Source: Helicobacter suis HS1
GTDB taxonomy: Bacteria; Campylobacterota; Campylobacteria; Campylobacterales; Helicobacteraceae
DNA: 64,000 nt
Reading direction: 5' to 3'
Assembly: GCF_026000295.1 (NCBI RefSeq)
Contig: NZ_AP026769.1
Location: 1,116,001-1,180,000, forward strand
Below the pieces are notes generated by a model. The model worked only from the letters and a program-made list of their open reading frames with translations. It searched no databases and was not told where the DNA came from. Below, piece by piece: positions 1 to 8,316 of this stretch. The translations under genes were made by a program, and so were the position numbers. Within the stretch, counting starts at the first letter, position 1, and each line of letters begins with the position of its first letter.

Positions 1-810
1 CAGGTTGGGGTAAAGAATATCACAAAAGCCAATGAGCGGGGTAATTTGGGCTTTCATAAAGAACTCAAACAAGGCGTAGAGACTAACCATAAAATCCACA
101 TTAACCATCTCAACCCGCATTATAAACTAGATTTAAGTGTTAAAGCACGGGTAAAAATCACCCCCTTAGGAGGGCTAGGCGAAATTGGTGGGAATATGAT
201 GGTGATTGAAACCCTTAATCAAGCCATTATCATAGATGTGGGTATGAGTTTTCCAAGCGAGGACATGCATGGAGTGGATATTTTAATCCCTGATTTTAGC
301 TATCTACACAGCATTAAAGAAAAGATCGTAGGTGTGATCATCACCCACGCCCATGAAGATCATATTGGGGCTGTACCTTATTTGTTTAAAGAATTACAAT
401 TCCCTCTCTATGGTACACCGCTTAGTTTGGGCATGATTGGTAATAAATTTGATGAACATGGCCTTAAAAAGTTTAAAAACTATTTTAAAATTGTGCAAAA
501 ACGCCAACCTATCCAAATTGGCGAATTTACCATTGAATGGATTCACATCACCCACTCCATTATTGATGCAAGTGCACTAGCTATTCAAACCAAAGTAGGC
601 ACAATTATTCACACAGGCGATTTTAAAATTGATCACACACCCGTTGATAATATCCCAACCGATCTTTACCGCCTAGCCTATTATGGTGAACAGGGGGTTA
701 TGTTGCTTTTAAGTGATAGTACTAATTCTTATAAAACAGGAATCACCCCTCAGAAAGTAGCATTGGTCCGGTATTTGATAATCTTTTTAAAAACGCAACT
801 GGAAGAGTGA
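1..810 (+). CDS. rnj: Ribonuclease J, N-terminal part (cut by window edge, frameshifted at 3' end)
   Basis: Metallo-beta-lactamase/beta-CASP ribonuclease that processes and degrades mRNA. The frame is open to base 1, so the gene starts outside the window; the TTG at 46 is only an internal codon. A hydrophilic lead-in is followed by the core beginning ITPLGGLGEIGGN, the metal motif HAHEDHIG, a further ligand region at HTGDF and the SDSTNS motif. The frame ends at 810 in a tail unlike the family ([18 protein letters not shown]). Adding one A to the AAA run at 752-754 gives SSIGPVFDNLFKNATG and joins the downstream frame at 807, so this is one gene with a single-base frameshift. RNase J is important for growth in Helicobacter, so a sequencing error is more likely than real loss (inference). 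Confidence 0.9.
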   Translation, partial: QVGVKNITKANERGNLGFHKELKQGVETNHKIHINHLNPHYKLDLSVKARVKITPLGGLGEIGGNMMVIETLNQAIIIDVGMSFPSEDMHGVDILIPDFSYLHSIKEKIVGVIITHAHEDHIGAVPYLFKELQFPLYGTPLSLGMIGNKFDEHGLKKFKNYFKIVQKRQPIQIGEFTIEWIHITHSIIDASALAIQTKVGTIIHTGDFKIDHTPVDNIPTDLYRLAYYGEQGVMLLLSDSTNSYKTGITPQKVALVRYLIIFLKTQLEE

Positions 811-1796
811 TCATGAGTACCTTTTCCTCTAATATCCACCGGGTTTATCAAGCGATTCAATATGCGATTAACTACGGGCGCAAGGTAGCCGTGATTGGGC
901 GCTCTATGGAGAAAAACTTAGATATTGCCCGCGAACTAGGCTATATCCACCTGCCCTCTAAAGCTTTTATAGAAGCCCATGAAGTTGAAAAACACCCCGA
1001 TCATGAAGTCTTTATTGTTACCACCGGCTCACAGGGTGAAACCATGAGCGCGCTTTATCGCATGGCTACTGATGAGCACCGCCACATTAGCATTAAACCT
1101 AGCGATCTTATTATTCTTTCAGCTAAAGCCATTCCGGGCAATGAAGCTAGTGTTTCTAGTATTTTAAATTTACTCATGAAAAAAGAAGCCCAAGTGGTTT
1201 ATCAATCTTTTGATATTCATGTTAGCGGGCATGCCGCCCAAGAGGAGCAAAAACTCATGCTAAGACTTATTAAACCTAAATTTTTCTTGCCTATCCATGG
1301 GGAATATAACCATGTAGCCCGCCATAAAGAAACAGCTATTGCCTGTGGCATTCCTGAGAAAAATATCTATCTTATGGAAGATGGCGATCAAGTGGAGGTT
1401 AACCCTAACTTTATGCGCAAAACTAAAAGTGTGAAGAGTGGAAAAAGTTATGTGGATAACACGAATAATATTAGCATTGAGGAAAGAATTGTACAAGATC
1501 GCCAAGAAATTGCCAGTGCAGGGCTTTTAAGCGCGGTGTTATTTATCTCTAAAGCAGGAGAGCTTATGCCCACCTCTCAGATCACCACTTTAGGGATTGT
1601 CAATTTTAAAGAGGAGCGCTCTTTATTAGAGGAATTGCAAGGTTCTTTGAGTTTGCACATTAAAGCTTTGCGTTTTGATGTGATTTCTAATACTAAGCAT
1701 TTAGAGGATAATGTACGCAATTTTCTAAGAAAAGCTCTTTTTAAGCACACTAAAAAATATCCGGCCATTGTCAGCCATGTGTTTTTAAACCCATGA
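807..1796 (+). CDS. rnj: Ribonuclease J, C-terminal part (continuation after frameshift)
   Basis: This frame carries the beta-CASP domain and the C-terminal region. Visible motifs are [12 protein letters not shown], the conserved SGHAAQEEQ, and [10 protein letters not shown] near the C-terminal metal site. The true frame runs upstream of the first ATG into the preceding segment ([11 protein letters not shown]), so the ATG at 807 is not a real start. The stop overlaps the ATG of msrAB (ATGA), indicating translational coupling. In Helicobacter RNase J works with the helicase RhpA; that partner is not in this window. Confidence 0.9.
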   Translation: MIMSTFSSNIHRVYQAIQYAINYGRKVAVIGRSMEKNLDIARELGYIHLPSKAFIEAHEVEKHPDHEVFIVTTGSQGETMSALYRMATDEHRHISIKPSDLIILSAKAIPGNEASVSSILNLLMKKEAQVVYQSFDIHVSGHAAQEEQKLMLRLIKPKFFLPIHGEYNHVARHKETAIACGIPEKNIYLMEDGDQVEVNPNFMRKTKSVKSGKSYVDNTNNISIEERIVQDRQEIASAGLLSAVLFISKAGELMPTSQITTLGIVNFKEERSLLEELQGSLSLHIKALRFDVISNTKHLEDNVRNFLRKALFKHTKKYPAIVSHVFLNP

Positions 1797-2818
1797 GAGT
1801 TTGGATACTAGGGCTATTAATAGCGATGTTACAAGGGAGTGCTCAGGAGAAAGGCATGGACCATACAATTTATTTAGCCGGGGGGTGTTTTTGGGGATTA
1901 GAGGCTTATATGGAGCGCATTTATGGAGTCAAAAAAGCCATAGTGGGTTATGCCAATGGTAAAAGCGATCAAACAAACTACCATGAATTACACAACACAG
2001 ATCACGCTGAAACCGTGAAAGTAGAATTTGATCCACACCAAATTAGCCTAGATAAACTCTTGCTTTATTATTTTAAAGTCATTGATCCAACCAGTTTAAA
2101 CCAACAGGGCAACGATCGTGGCCGCCAATACCGCACGGGTATTTACTATGTAGACTCCAAAGATGAGCCCATTATTGCTAAAGCCTTAGCACGCTTACAG
2201 ACTCATTACAAACAAAAAGTACAGGTTGAACTTGAGCCTTTAAAAAATTTTGTTGTCGCTGAGGAGTACCATCAAGATTATCTTAAGAAAAATCCGGGAG
2301 GGTATTGCCATATTGATTTAAAAAAGGCCGATGAGGTGATCATTGATGCTAAAGATTATCACAAACTTAGCGATGCAGAACTCAAGGCAAAACTAACTGA
2401 TTTACAATACCAAGTTACCCAAAAAGGACAAACTGAAGCCGCCTTTCACAATGCCTATTTTGATCAGAATAAGCCGGGTATTTATGTAGACATCACCACA
2501 GGTGAACCCCTCTTTTTATCCGCTGATAAATTTAAGTCAGGTTGTGGGTGGCCTAGTTTTAGTAAACCCATTGATCAAAAGGTGGTGAATTATTTTAAAG
2601 ATACCAGCCATAACATGATTCGCACAGAAGTTAAAAGCCGTGTAGGGCATGCACACTTAGGGCATGTTTTTGAAGATGGGCCTAAAAAATTGGGAGGGTT
2701 GCGTTATTGTATTAATAGCGCCGCGCTTAAATTCATTCCTTTAGAGGACATGGAAAAAGAAGGTTATGGCGCTTTAATCCCTCTGCTAAAAAAAGCCATG
2801 CTAGAGATTAAAAAATGA
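1793..2818 (+). CDS. msrAB: Bifunctional peptide methionine sulfoxide reductase MsrA/MsrB
   Basis: Repairs oxidised methionine: MsrA acts on the S- and MsrB on the R-sulfoxide. Residues 1-18 form a signal-like hydrophobic start, suggesting a periplasmic or membrane-associated enzyme. The MsrA domain (about 24-175) has the catalytic [10 protein letters not shown] motif; the MsrB domain (about 190-330) has SGCGWPSF and the catalytic cysteine in LRYCINS. The CxxC zinc ligands of many MsrB proteins are missing where expected (DITTGEPLF), so this is the zinc-free type. Length of 341 aa fits fused Helicobacter MsrAB. It overlaps RNase J by 4 bp and kdsD by 4 bp, so the three are probably co-transcribed. 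Confidence 0.93.
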   Translation: MRVWILGLLIAMLQGSAQEKGMDHTIYLAGGCFWGLEAYMERIYGVKKAIVGYANGKSDQTNYHELHNTDHAETVKVEFDPHQISLDKLLLYYFKVIDPTSLNQQGNDRGRQYRTGIYYVDSKDEPIIAKALARLQTHYKQKVQVELEPLKNFVVAEEYHQDYLKKNPGGYCHIDLKKADEVIIDAKDYHKLSDAELKAKLTDLQYQVTQKGQTEAAFHNAYFDQNKPGIYVDITTGEPLFLSADKFKSGCGWPSFSKPIDQKVVNYFKDTSHNMIRTEVKSRVGHAHLGHVFEDGPKKLGGLRYCINSAALKFIPLEDMEKEGYGALIPLLKKAMLEIKK

Positions 2819-3748
2819 AATCTGATTTTGGCAAGTTAGCAAAGCAAATTTTAAATACAGAGGCAGAGGCGCTTTTAAGAGTCAGTTTAGATCACACAAC
2901 CCTAGAACCCATTATCACATGCCTAGCGCACGCCCCTTTGGTGGTGATCATGGGAGTAGGAAAAAGCGCACACATTGGGCGTAAAATTGCGGCTACTTTG
3001 ACAAGTACCGGCACTAAGGCGATCTTTTTACACCCCACCGAGAGTTTACATGGCGACATGGGCATTGTAGGGCCTAGAGATGTGATCTTAGCTATTAGCT
3101 ATGGGGGGGAGAGCATGGAGCTTTTAGAGGCTTTAGGGTCTTTAAAACCTAAAAAATAAATTAGATACAAAAGTATACTACATAGCGAAATGCAAGCTTT
3201 AAAAACGAGCATGCAAGCCATTACAGACACTCAAGAGGCTATCTCTTTTGGTGTTCCTAGCACTTCAACTACTTTAAGCCTCGCATTAGGTGATGTGCTA
3301 GCAGCATGCTTAATGGAGGTTAAAAATTTTAGTAGAGAGGATTTTGCTAAATTACACCCGATTGCCTATGTGTATGCGCAAGGTTATGCGAGTGCAGAAA
3401 TGAAACACGGACCCATTGCTCTAGCTGATTGCAATTTATAGGCTTGTTCCCTTTTTGCTTTAGTTGAGGCTAATGATAAATGCTTAGGCAATGCTTTATT
3501 AGTTGATGATCAACAAAGACTAATAGGGATTTTAAGCGATGGGGATATTAGACGTGCTTATTTTCAGATCAATACCCCCACTACCCCCACTACATGCCCG
3601 AATTTTTTAGCATGCTTGTTGTTTTACAACTCTTTGCCCTTGAAATGGCACAATTAAAAGGCTTAAATGTAGATAAGCCCCGTAATCTAGCTAAAAGTGT
3701 AACTGACCAAAAGAAAGTTTTAGGCGTTTTACACTTGCATACTTTATT
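2815..3748 (+). pseudogene. kdsD: D-arabinose 5-phosphate isomerase (KdsD/KpsF), interrupted by in-register glmS segments
   Basis: KdsD makes arabinose 5-phosphate for Kdo, needed for the LPS core. Residues 1-112 are a normal SIS domain (VVIMGVGKSAHIG, HGDMGIVG, ISYGGESMELL). After base 3152 the gene alternates with glmS: kdsD resumes at 3231-3360 ([16 protein letters not shown]), 3440-3559 (CBS segment with LLVDDQQRLIGILSDGD) and 3706-3748 (KVLGVLHLHTL). The second and third pieces start in frame with the ATG at 2815, and the fourth is off by one base, matching the one C missing from the intervening glmS copy. The kdsD parts between the pieces have therefore been substituted, not pushed aside. 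As written the protein stops at 3159. A second kdsD copy elsewhere, or an assembly artefact, would both explain this, because Kdo synthesis is normally essential. Confidence 0.88.
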
Positions 3749-3850
3749 TTATCCACCTTCAGGGAATAACTAACAGAGAGACATCACTCCCTTACTTTGG
3801 CATTTAAACTATCTTTTAAAGCGTTTTGATCAAAGAGATATTTTTTCTAT
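3153..3850. repeat. Patchwork of segments copied in register from glmS and the following glycosyltransferase
   Basis: Near-identical copies: 3153-3230 of 5293-5368 (2-base insertion), 3361-3439 of 5499-5577 (exact), 3560-3705 of 5698-5844 (one C missing), 3749-3760 of 5888-5899 and 3775-3850 of 5915-5990. The offset stays at 2138-2140 bp throughout. The kdsD pieces between copies are as long as the skipped donor parts: 130, 120 and 43 bp match exactly, and 14 bp stand against 15. The region therefore reads as one sequence laid over another position by position. Confidence 0.92.
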
Positions 3851-3852
3851 AG

Positions 3853-4032
3853 CTACTCTTAAAAATAGCGCATTTAAGTTTGAGTGATTTTATTTTGATG
3901 AAACGGGGGAGTATGGATATTCCAGAAACTCTAAACATGGCCTTTTACACACAAATAGGAGAACGAGTAGAGGAACTAAAAGAACATATCAATGCTTTAA
4001 ATAAATACAAGCGAGAGATGTTAGTTTTTTAG
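3853..4032 (+). pseudogene. C-terminal fragment of a small helical protein upstream of glmS
   Basis: A frame entering from the end of the patchwork encodes about 59 residues ending TAG at 4030, with segments such as HLSLSDFILMKRGSMDIPE and QIGERVEELKEHINALNK, a likely helical hairpin. Its beginning is replaced by a copied glycosyltransferase segment. It resembles a small conserved Helicobacter protein (DUF2443 type) that I recall lying next to glmS; this is memory, not a search. If translated now it could start at ATG 3898 or 3913. It ends 11 bases before glmS, whose ribosome binding site lies in the gap. Confidence 0.5.
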
Positions 4033-4043
4033 AAAGGATTTTT

Positions 4044-5852
4044 ATGTGCGGGATTATGGGCTATATTGGAATAGCAGATAAAAAAACTCTCTTGCTTGAA
4101 GGGTTAAAGGAATTAGATTATCGGGGGTATGATAGCGCAGGGCTAGCAACAATTAGAGTTGCTGATTTTAAATTAGAAGTCTTTAAAACAAGTGGCAAAA
4201 TTACAGCCCTAGAGGCATTAACGCAAAATTTTAGTGCACCCGGGCTTGGAGTAGGCATTGCCCACACCCGCTGGGCTACACATGGCAAACCCACTACCGC
4301 CAACGCCCACCCCCATGTTTATCAAAATAGCGCTCTTGTGCACAATGGAATCATTGAAAATTATGCCATGCTTAAAGCGGATTTAAAAACAAAAGGGCAT
4401 GTTTTTAGTAGCCAAACAGATAGCGAGGTAGTCGTCCATATCTTTGAAGAGGAATTAGCAAATCTATCTAACTCTAATAGTATTTCTCAAGATTTAGCTT
4501 TGCAGGCTTTTAAAAACACCATTGCTAAATTAGAGGGGGCGTATGCGATTTTGCTTATCCATGCCAAATTACCCACTTGTATTTTTTATGCTAAAAACCG
4601 CTCGCCCTTGCTTCTTGCTAAGACTCAAGATAGTGTTTATTTTGCTAGTGCTGAAAGCGGGCTTATTGGTAGAGCGGAGCAAATGGTGCGTTTAGAAGAG
4701 GGGGCACTTGGGTGCATGGATTATAACACTCCTCTGCATTTTAAAACCACTCCCATTTCAAAAGATATACAAGAGAGCAATAAAGAAGGTTTTGCTACTT
4801 TTATGGAAAAAGAAATCTATGAGCAAGATAAAATTTTAACTCTATTAGATAGATGGACACCCACCCATGCGCATTTAGAACTCCCTAAAGGTTTTTTAGA
4901 TCAGATTTCTACTGTAACAATTAGTGCTTGTGGATCAAGTTATCACGCCGCTTTAGTGGCAAAATATCTCATAGAAAGCCTAGCCCATGTTAAAGTACAA
5001 GTTGAGCTAGCTAGTGAATACCGCTATGGGCATTTTGCAACTAGACAAGATGAGCTTTTTATCGCGATTTCTCAAAGTGGCGAGAGTGCAGATACTTTAG
5101 AGGCTTTAAAATTAGCTAAGAATTTAGGGCTAAAAACTTTAGGGGTTTGTAATACGCAAAACTCTACAATGGGCGCGCTAGCAGACGCCACTCTTTTAAC
5201 CCGCGCTGGATTAGAAAAAAGTGTGGCTTCTACTAAAGCTTTTTCTAGTCAAGTTTTACTTCTATGGCTTTTAGCGCTTGTGCTGGCTAAACAAAATAAA
5301 TTAGATACAAAAGTACTACATAGCGAAATGCAAGCTTTAAAAACGAGCATGCAAGCCATTACAGACACACTCAAACTACATGAAAAAGTTAAAGAAATTA
5401 GCAAACACATTTTAGATCAAAACCCACAGGGTTATTTTTTCATGGGGCGGGGTGTGTTTTATCCTTTGGCTTTAGAAGGGGCGCTTAAATTAAAAGAAAT
5501 TGCCTATGTGTATGCGCAAGGTTATGCGAGTGCAGAAATGAAACACGGACCCATTGCTCTAGCTGATTGCAATTTATTATGCACCGCCCTTTTACCCGCT
5601 AATTTACTTTTTGCTAAAAATTGTAGCAGTGTTGAGGAATTACAAGCCCGTGATGCGCGTATCTTTGCCCTAAGCCCTGAAAATATTACTAATGCCCATT
5701 TTCAGATCAATACCCCCCACTACCCCCACTACATGCCCGAATTTTTTAGCATGCTTGTTGTTTTACAACTCTTTGCCCTTGAAATGGCACAATTAAAAGG
5801 CTTAAATGTAGATAAGCCCCGTAATCTAGCTAAAAGTGTAACTGTTGAGTAA
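4044..5852 (+). CDS. glmS: Glutamine-fructose-6-phosphate aminotransferase (isomerizing)
   Basis: Makes glucosamine 6-phosphate from fructose 6-phosphate and glutamine, the first step to UDP-GlcNAc for peptidoglycan and LPS. The protein starts MCGIMGYIG with the catalytic Cys2 of class II amidotransferases; HTRWATHG and the HNGIIEN loop follow. Two SIS domains (ISACGSSYHAAL and ISQSGESADTLEAL in the first) and the family C-terminus DKPRNLAKSVTVE are intact over 602 residues, a normal length. The ribosome binding site AAAGGA lies just upstream. Parts of its last third are duplicated about 2.1 kb to the left in kdsD. No glmS ribozyme is seen; the leader is too short for one. Confidence 0.97.
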   Translation: MCGIMGYIGIADKKTLLLEGLKELDYRGYDSAGLATIRVADFKLEVFKTSGKITALEALTQNFSAPGLGVGIAHTRWATHGKPTTANAHPHVYQNSALVHNGIIENYAMLKADLKTKGHVFSSQTDSEVVVHIFEEELANLSNSNSISQDLALQAFKNTIAKLEGAYAILLIHAKLPTCIFYAKNRSPLLLAKTQDSVYFASAESGLIGRAEQMVRLEEGALGCMDYNTPLHFKTTPISKDIQESNKEGFATFMEKEIYEQDKILTLLDRWTPTHAHLELPKGFLDQISTVTISACGSSYHAALVAKYLIESLAHVKVQVELASEYRYGHFATRQDELFIAISQSGESADTLEALKLAKNLGLKTLGVCNTQNSTMGALADATLLTRAGLEKSVASTKAFSSQVLLLWLLALVLAKQNKLDTKVLHSEMQALKTSMQAITDTLKLHEKVKEISKHILDQNPQGYFFMGRGVFYPLALEGALKLKEIAYVYAQGYASAEMKHGPIALADCNLLCTALLPANLLFAKNCSSVEELQARDARIFALSPENITNAHFQINTPHYPHYMPEFFSMLVVLQLFALEMAQLKGLNVDKPRNLAKSVTVE

Positions 5853-6714
5853 TTTATCTTCTGAATCTTTACCCATTCCCATTTGCATTATCCACCTTCT
5901 TAAAACCCCCCAAGAGAGAGACATCACTCCCTTACTTTGGCATTTAAACTATCTTTTAAAGCGTTTTGATCAAAGAGATATTTTTTCTATTGCCATTTTT
6001 AAGGCTATCCATGGACACCAAGATTTTTTACAACAAGGAATCACCTTTGAACACACCCACCCGGTTTTAAACGATTTTAGCCCCCATTTGCCCAGCTTTA
6101 AAGAGTGTTTACAATTAGCCTCTTTAGCGCTTAAAACGCCTTTGGATTTTTTAAGTTTTAAACAACTGGGGCGTTTTGCAAGCCATTATTTGCTGTGGCA
6201 AGAATGTGTGCGGCTCAAACGCCCTATGATTATTTTAGAAGACGATGTATTGCCCACAAATGATTTTTTTGGAAAGTGCCATTTGAGTTTAGAAGCCTTG
6301 CATGCGGATAAAGCCCAGATAATACGCCTCCTTGTCCATTCTAAAAGGCGTTGTGCAAAAACCTCTATCAACTATAACTTTGATCACCTTTTTAGCCCGC
6401 AAGGACTAGGTGCACATGGCTACATGTTAAACCCTAATGGAGCGCATAAGCTCTTAAAAGCCTGCCCTCCTCTTTGGACATTAAAAGTAGACACCTATAT
6501 AGATTCTTATTACAACCACCACGCACTCACCTTTACCCTTAAGTCTGCTATTCTGCTTATTAACCCATTAGATTCAGAAAGCCCCCCCACTAGTACGGAT
6601 TATTTCAAGGGTAAATTAAAATGGTTGTTATATCTTCTGCGTACTTGTAACTGCATTCTTAAGATTAAGTTATTTGCCAAGCACTATCTATCCTTATTTT
6701 TAAGACCCTCTTAA
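5845..6714 (+). CDS. Glycosyltransferase family 25 (LPS-type galactosyltransferase-like)
   Basis: A 289-residue family-25 transferase of the kind that adds beta-1,4-galactose or related sugars to lipooligosaccharide. The hallmark acidic motif ILEDDVLPTNDF is at about residues 130-141, followed by GAHGYMLNPNGAHKLL, typical of the family. Start is TTG at 5845, overlapping the end of glmS by 8 bp, so translation is probably coupled. The C-terminus is basic and hydrophobic (KWLLYLLRTC and KLFAKHYLSLFL), suggesting membrane association. The exact acceptor cannot be told from sequence. Two short pieces of the 5' part (5888-5899 and 5915-5990) are copied into 3749-3850. Confidence 0.85.
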   Translation: MSNLSSESLPIPICIIHLLKTPQERDITPLLWHLNYLLKRFDQRDIFSIAIFKAIHGHQDFLQQGITFEHTHPVLNDFSPHLPSFKECLQLASLALKTPLDFLSFKQLGRFASHYLLWQECVRLKRPMIILEDDVLPTNDFFGKCHLSLEALHADKAQIIRLLVHSKRRCAKTSINYNFDHLFSPQGLGAHGYMLNPNGAHKLLKACPPLWTLKVDTYIDSYYNHHALTFTLKSAILLINPLDSESPPTSTDYFKGKLKWLLYLLRTCNCILKIKLFAKHYLSLFLRPS

Positions 6715-7137
6715 ATAGCAAAAATCCTAGCCAAAAAGTACGCAACACACGCGCAATTTGCGGTTAAGATGAACGCGCATAAAAATTACTTTCATGAATG
6801 GGCACATTTGGGAGGGGTTAAGCTTATGGGTGTGATTATGCATAATCAAGTTAAGATTATTTTTACAAACGGCGAAATTTAGCTGAGCCATAATCCCGTT
6901 TCATCAACACCCAAATCTAACGCGAAAAACTCCTCCGTATTAGCTTTTTTTAATCGTATTTGACTCAATTAAAGCGCCATTTAACCCCGGTTAAACCCGG
7001 GTAAAGGCACATCAAAAGCTTTTTGCAAAGTCCCTAAACCCACAAACAAGCCCAAATGTTTTTAGCATTTAGGCGTTTTATTAATAAAGCTCCGATCTTA
7101 TCATTTACCCACCAATTTATTTAGTTTCTCTGGATAG
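6715..7137. other. Non-coding or decayed stretch with a short ORF remnant
   Basis: No intact gene is seen. A plus-strand frame from 6716 to 6882 encodes about 54 residues (for example NAHKNYFHEWAHLGG and VKLMGVIMHNQVKIIF) that look protein-like but that I do not recognise. On the minus strand a short frame ending near 6882 reads EEFFALDLGVDETGLWLS. Neither has a convincing start. An IS605-type end hairpin lies at 7050-7074. The stretch is probably the residue of a lost accessory gene or insertion. Confidence 0.4.
7050..7074 (+). mobile_element. IS200/IS605-type right-end hairpin remnant
   Basis: An imperfect palindrome with arms GCCCAAATG and CATTTAGGC around a TTTTTAG loop. It is the same sequence, bar one base, as the right-end hairpin of the deleted IS605-type element at 41739-41763 (minus strand there). 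No transposase coding is left beside it. Confidence 0.5.
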
Positions 7138-7458
7138 CGTGATCCTTCTATTTTAATCCGGCGCTTTGGCCTTATTTCTACCGATCATTTAGGTTTTATA
7201 CAGGCTATGGGTAATTCTATGGAGCCTCGTATCAAAGAAAATGATTTATTGTTATTCCAAAGCGATGGTACCCGTTATGAGGGGGCGATTTATGTGGTGA
7301 ATTTAGGGGGCGAGTATTATATCCGCCGTCTTAGCAAACGCCCTAAAATATCTCTAATTAGTGATAATCCTGTTTACCAACCCATTACAGTACACAATTT
7401 GGACGAATTAGCTATTTTAGGTAGAGTAGTGGGGGTTTTACACAGCTTTAGTTTATAA
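7138..7458 (+). pseudogene. S24-family (LexA/CI-like) C-terminal domain, N-terminus missing
   Basis: The frame opens after a stop at about 7135 and reads into ISTDHLGFIQAMGNSMEPRI, the serine-protease core of S24 repressors, where the serine in GNSMEP is the nucleophile. The family's catalytic lysine position reads YYIRRLSK, with arginine where a lysine is usual, so autocleavage is doubtful. The usual N-terminal helix-turn-helix is absent; the first in-frame ATG is 7207, giving only 83 residues. It is probably a relic of a phage-type or XRE/S24 regulator. The terminal segment AILGRVVGVLHSF is typical of a complete C-terminus. Confidence 0.65.
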
Positions 7459-7470
7459 AAGAAGCGGGAG

Positions 7471-7742
7471 CGAAGGCCGTCGCATGCGACAAGGGGGTAT
7501 CATGATGGCTCCAGACTATTCTCACTGGCATGGGGTCTTTGAGGTGCAGCAAGATATTAGAAAGCTTAGAAAAATCTACGCTAAACGCATCAAAACTAAT
7601 CAAATTGAGGATTAGTGTTGCTGCAGGGATAACCCCTGCAGGTATGCCCTTTAAATTGCATAAATGAGGGCACTTTTAAAGCACTTTTAGTTATAATCGG
7701 GCAAAAAGGCCAAATCAATGTTACGCTTTGCCCCCTCTCCAA
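7471..7742. repeat. 272-bp copy of the haoA 3' end and gltX 5' end, placed over the start of haoC
   Basis: 7471-7742 matches 9603-9874 with one difference (7645 T against 9777 C), a fixed offset of 2132 bp. It carries the last 48 codons of haoA, the hairpin, the gltX promoter and the first eight gltX codons, then switches abruptly into the middle of haoC at 7743. The left junction is just after the S24 remnant. The copied gltX start runs out of frame and encodes nothing useful. Confidence 0.95.
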
Positions 7743-8283
7743 GACTCCTGAGGTAGATGCTTACCATTTGGATAAACATGGCGGTAAAAATGGCGTGGGT
7801 TTTAAGGCCACTTGTGTGGATTGTCATTTACCCCATGACAACATTATCAATTACTTTGTAACAAAAACATCAAGAAATCTTAGAGATGTATATGGTAACA
7901 CTTTTAAAAACCCGTATAAATTTGACTGGGAGGAAAATAGACGGCGCGCAAAAGAATATGTTTTTGATTCTGGTTGTTTGCGCTGCCATGAAGATCTTAA
8001 AAGTGAAACCACTTCTAACATGAAAGCCTTTTTGCCTCACCGCGACTACTTTACCGGGCTTTCACACAAAAAATGCGTAGAATGCCATTTAGATCAAGTA
8101 GGCCATAAAAATTTAGGCCTCCATTTCAAAGCCTTTTTGAAAAAAGATTACAAACCCTATCCTAGAGCTTTCTTGGTACAGGGTAGTAAGCAAACGCTAG
8201 AAGAGTTAAGTGAAATTAAACCCGCCTCAGATTCTGCGATGGCTGATCGTAAAATCCAAACAAAGACCCAGACAAAGGAGTAA
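7743..8283 (+). pseudogene. haoC: NapC/NrfH-type tetraheme cytochrome c (HaoC-like), N-terminus replaced
   Basis: The remaining frame reads from TPEVDAYHLDKHGG and has three CXXCH haem sites (CVDCH, CLRCH, CVECH), with KHGGKNGVGFKATCVDCHLP typical of NapC/NrfH cytochromes. Such proteins anchor in the inner membrane and pass electrons from menaquinol to a periplasmic partner, here HaoA. The membrane anchor and the first haem site are gone because the 272-bp copy occupies their place. The first ATG left is 7768. If the true gene is intact, the disruption is artefactual; otherwise the HaoA electron route is cut. It ends 33 bp before haoA, so the two form an operon. Confidence 0.8.
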
Positions 8284-8316
8284 AAATGTGCTTTAACCCG
8301 ACTAAAGGAGAGAACC

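Noticed and set aside
3190-3441. An independent 83-residue gene
   Set aside because: It is a chance join of glmS and kdsD pieces within the patchwork, not a gene of its own.
4020-4043. glmS ribozyme-riboswitch
   Set aside because: The leader is only a few bases long and the upstream sequence is coding-like; no ribozyme fold is possible.
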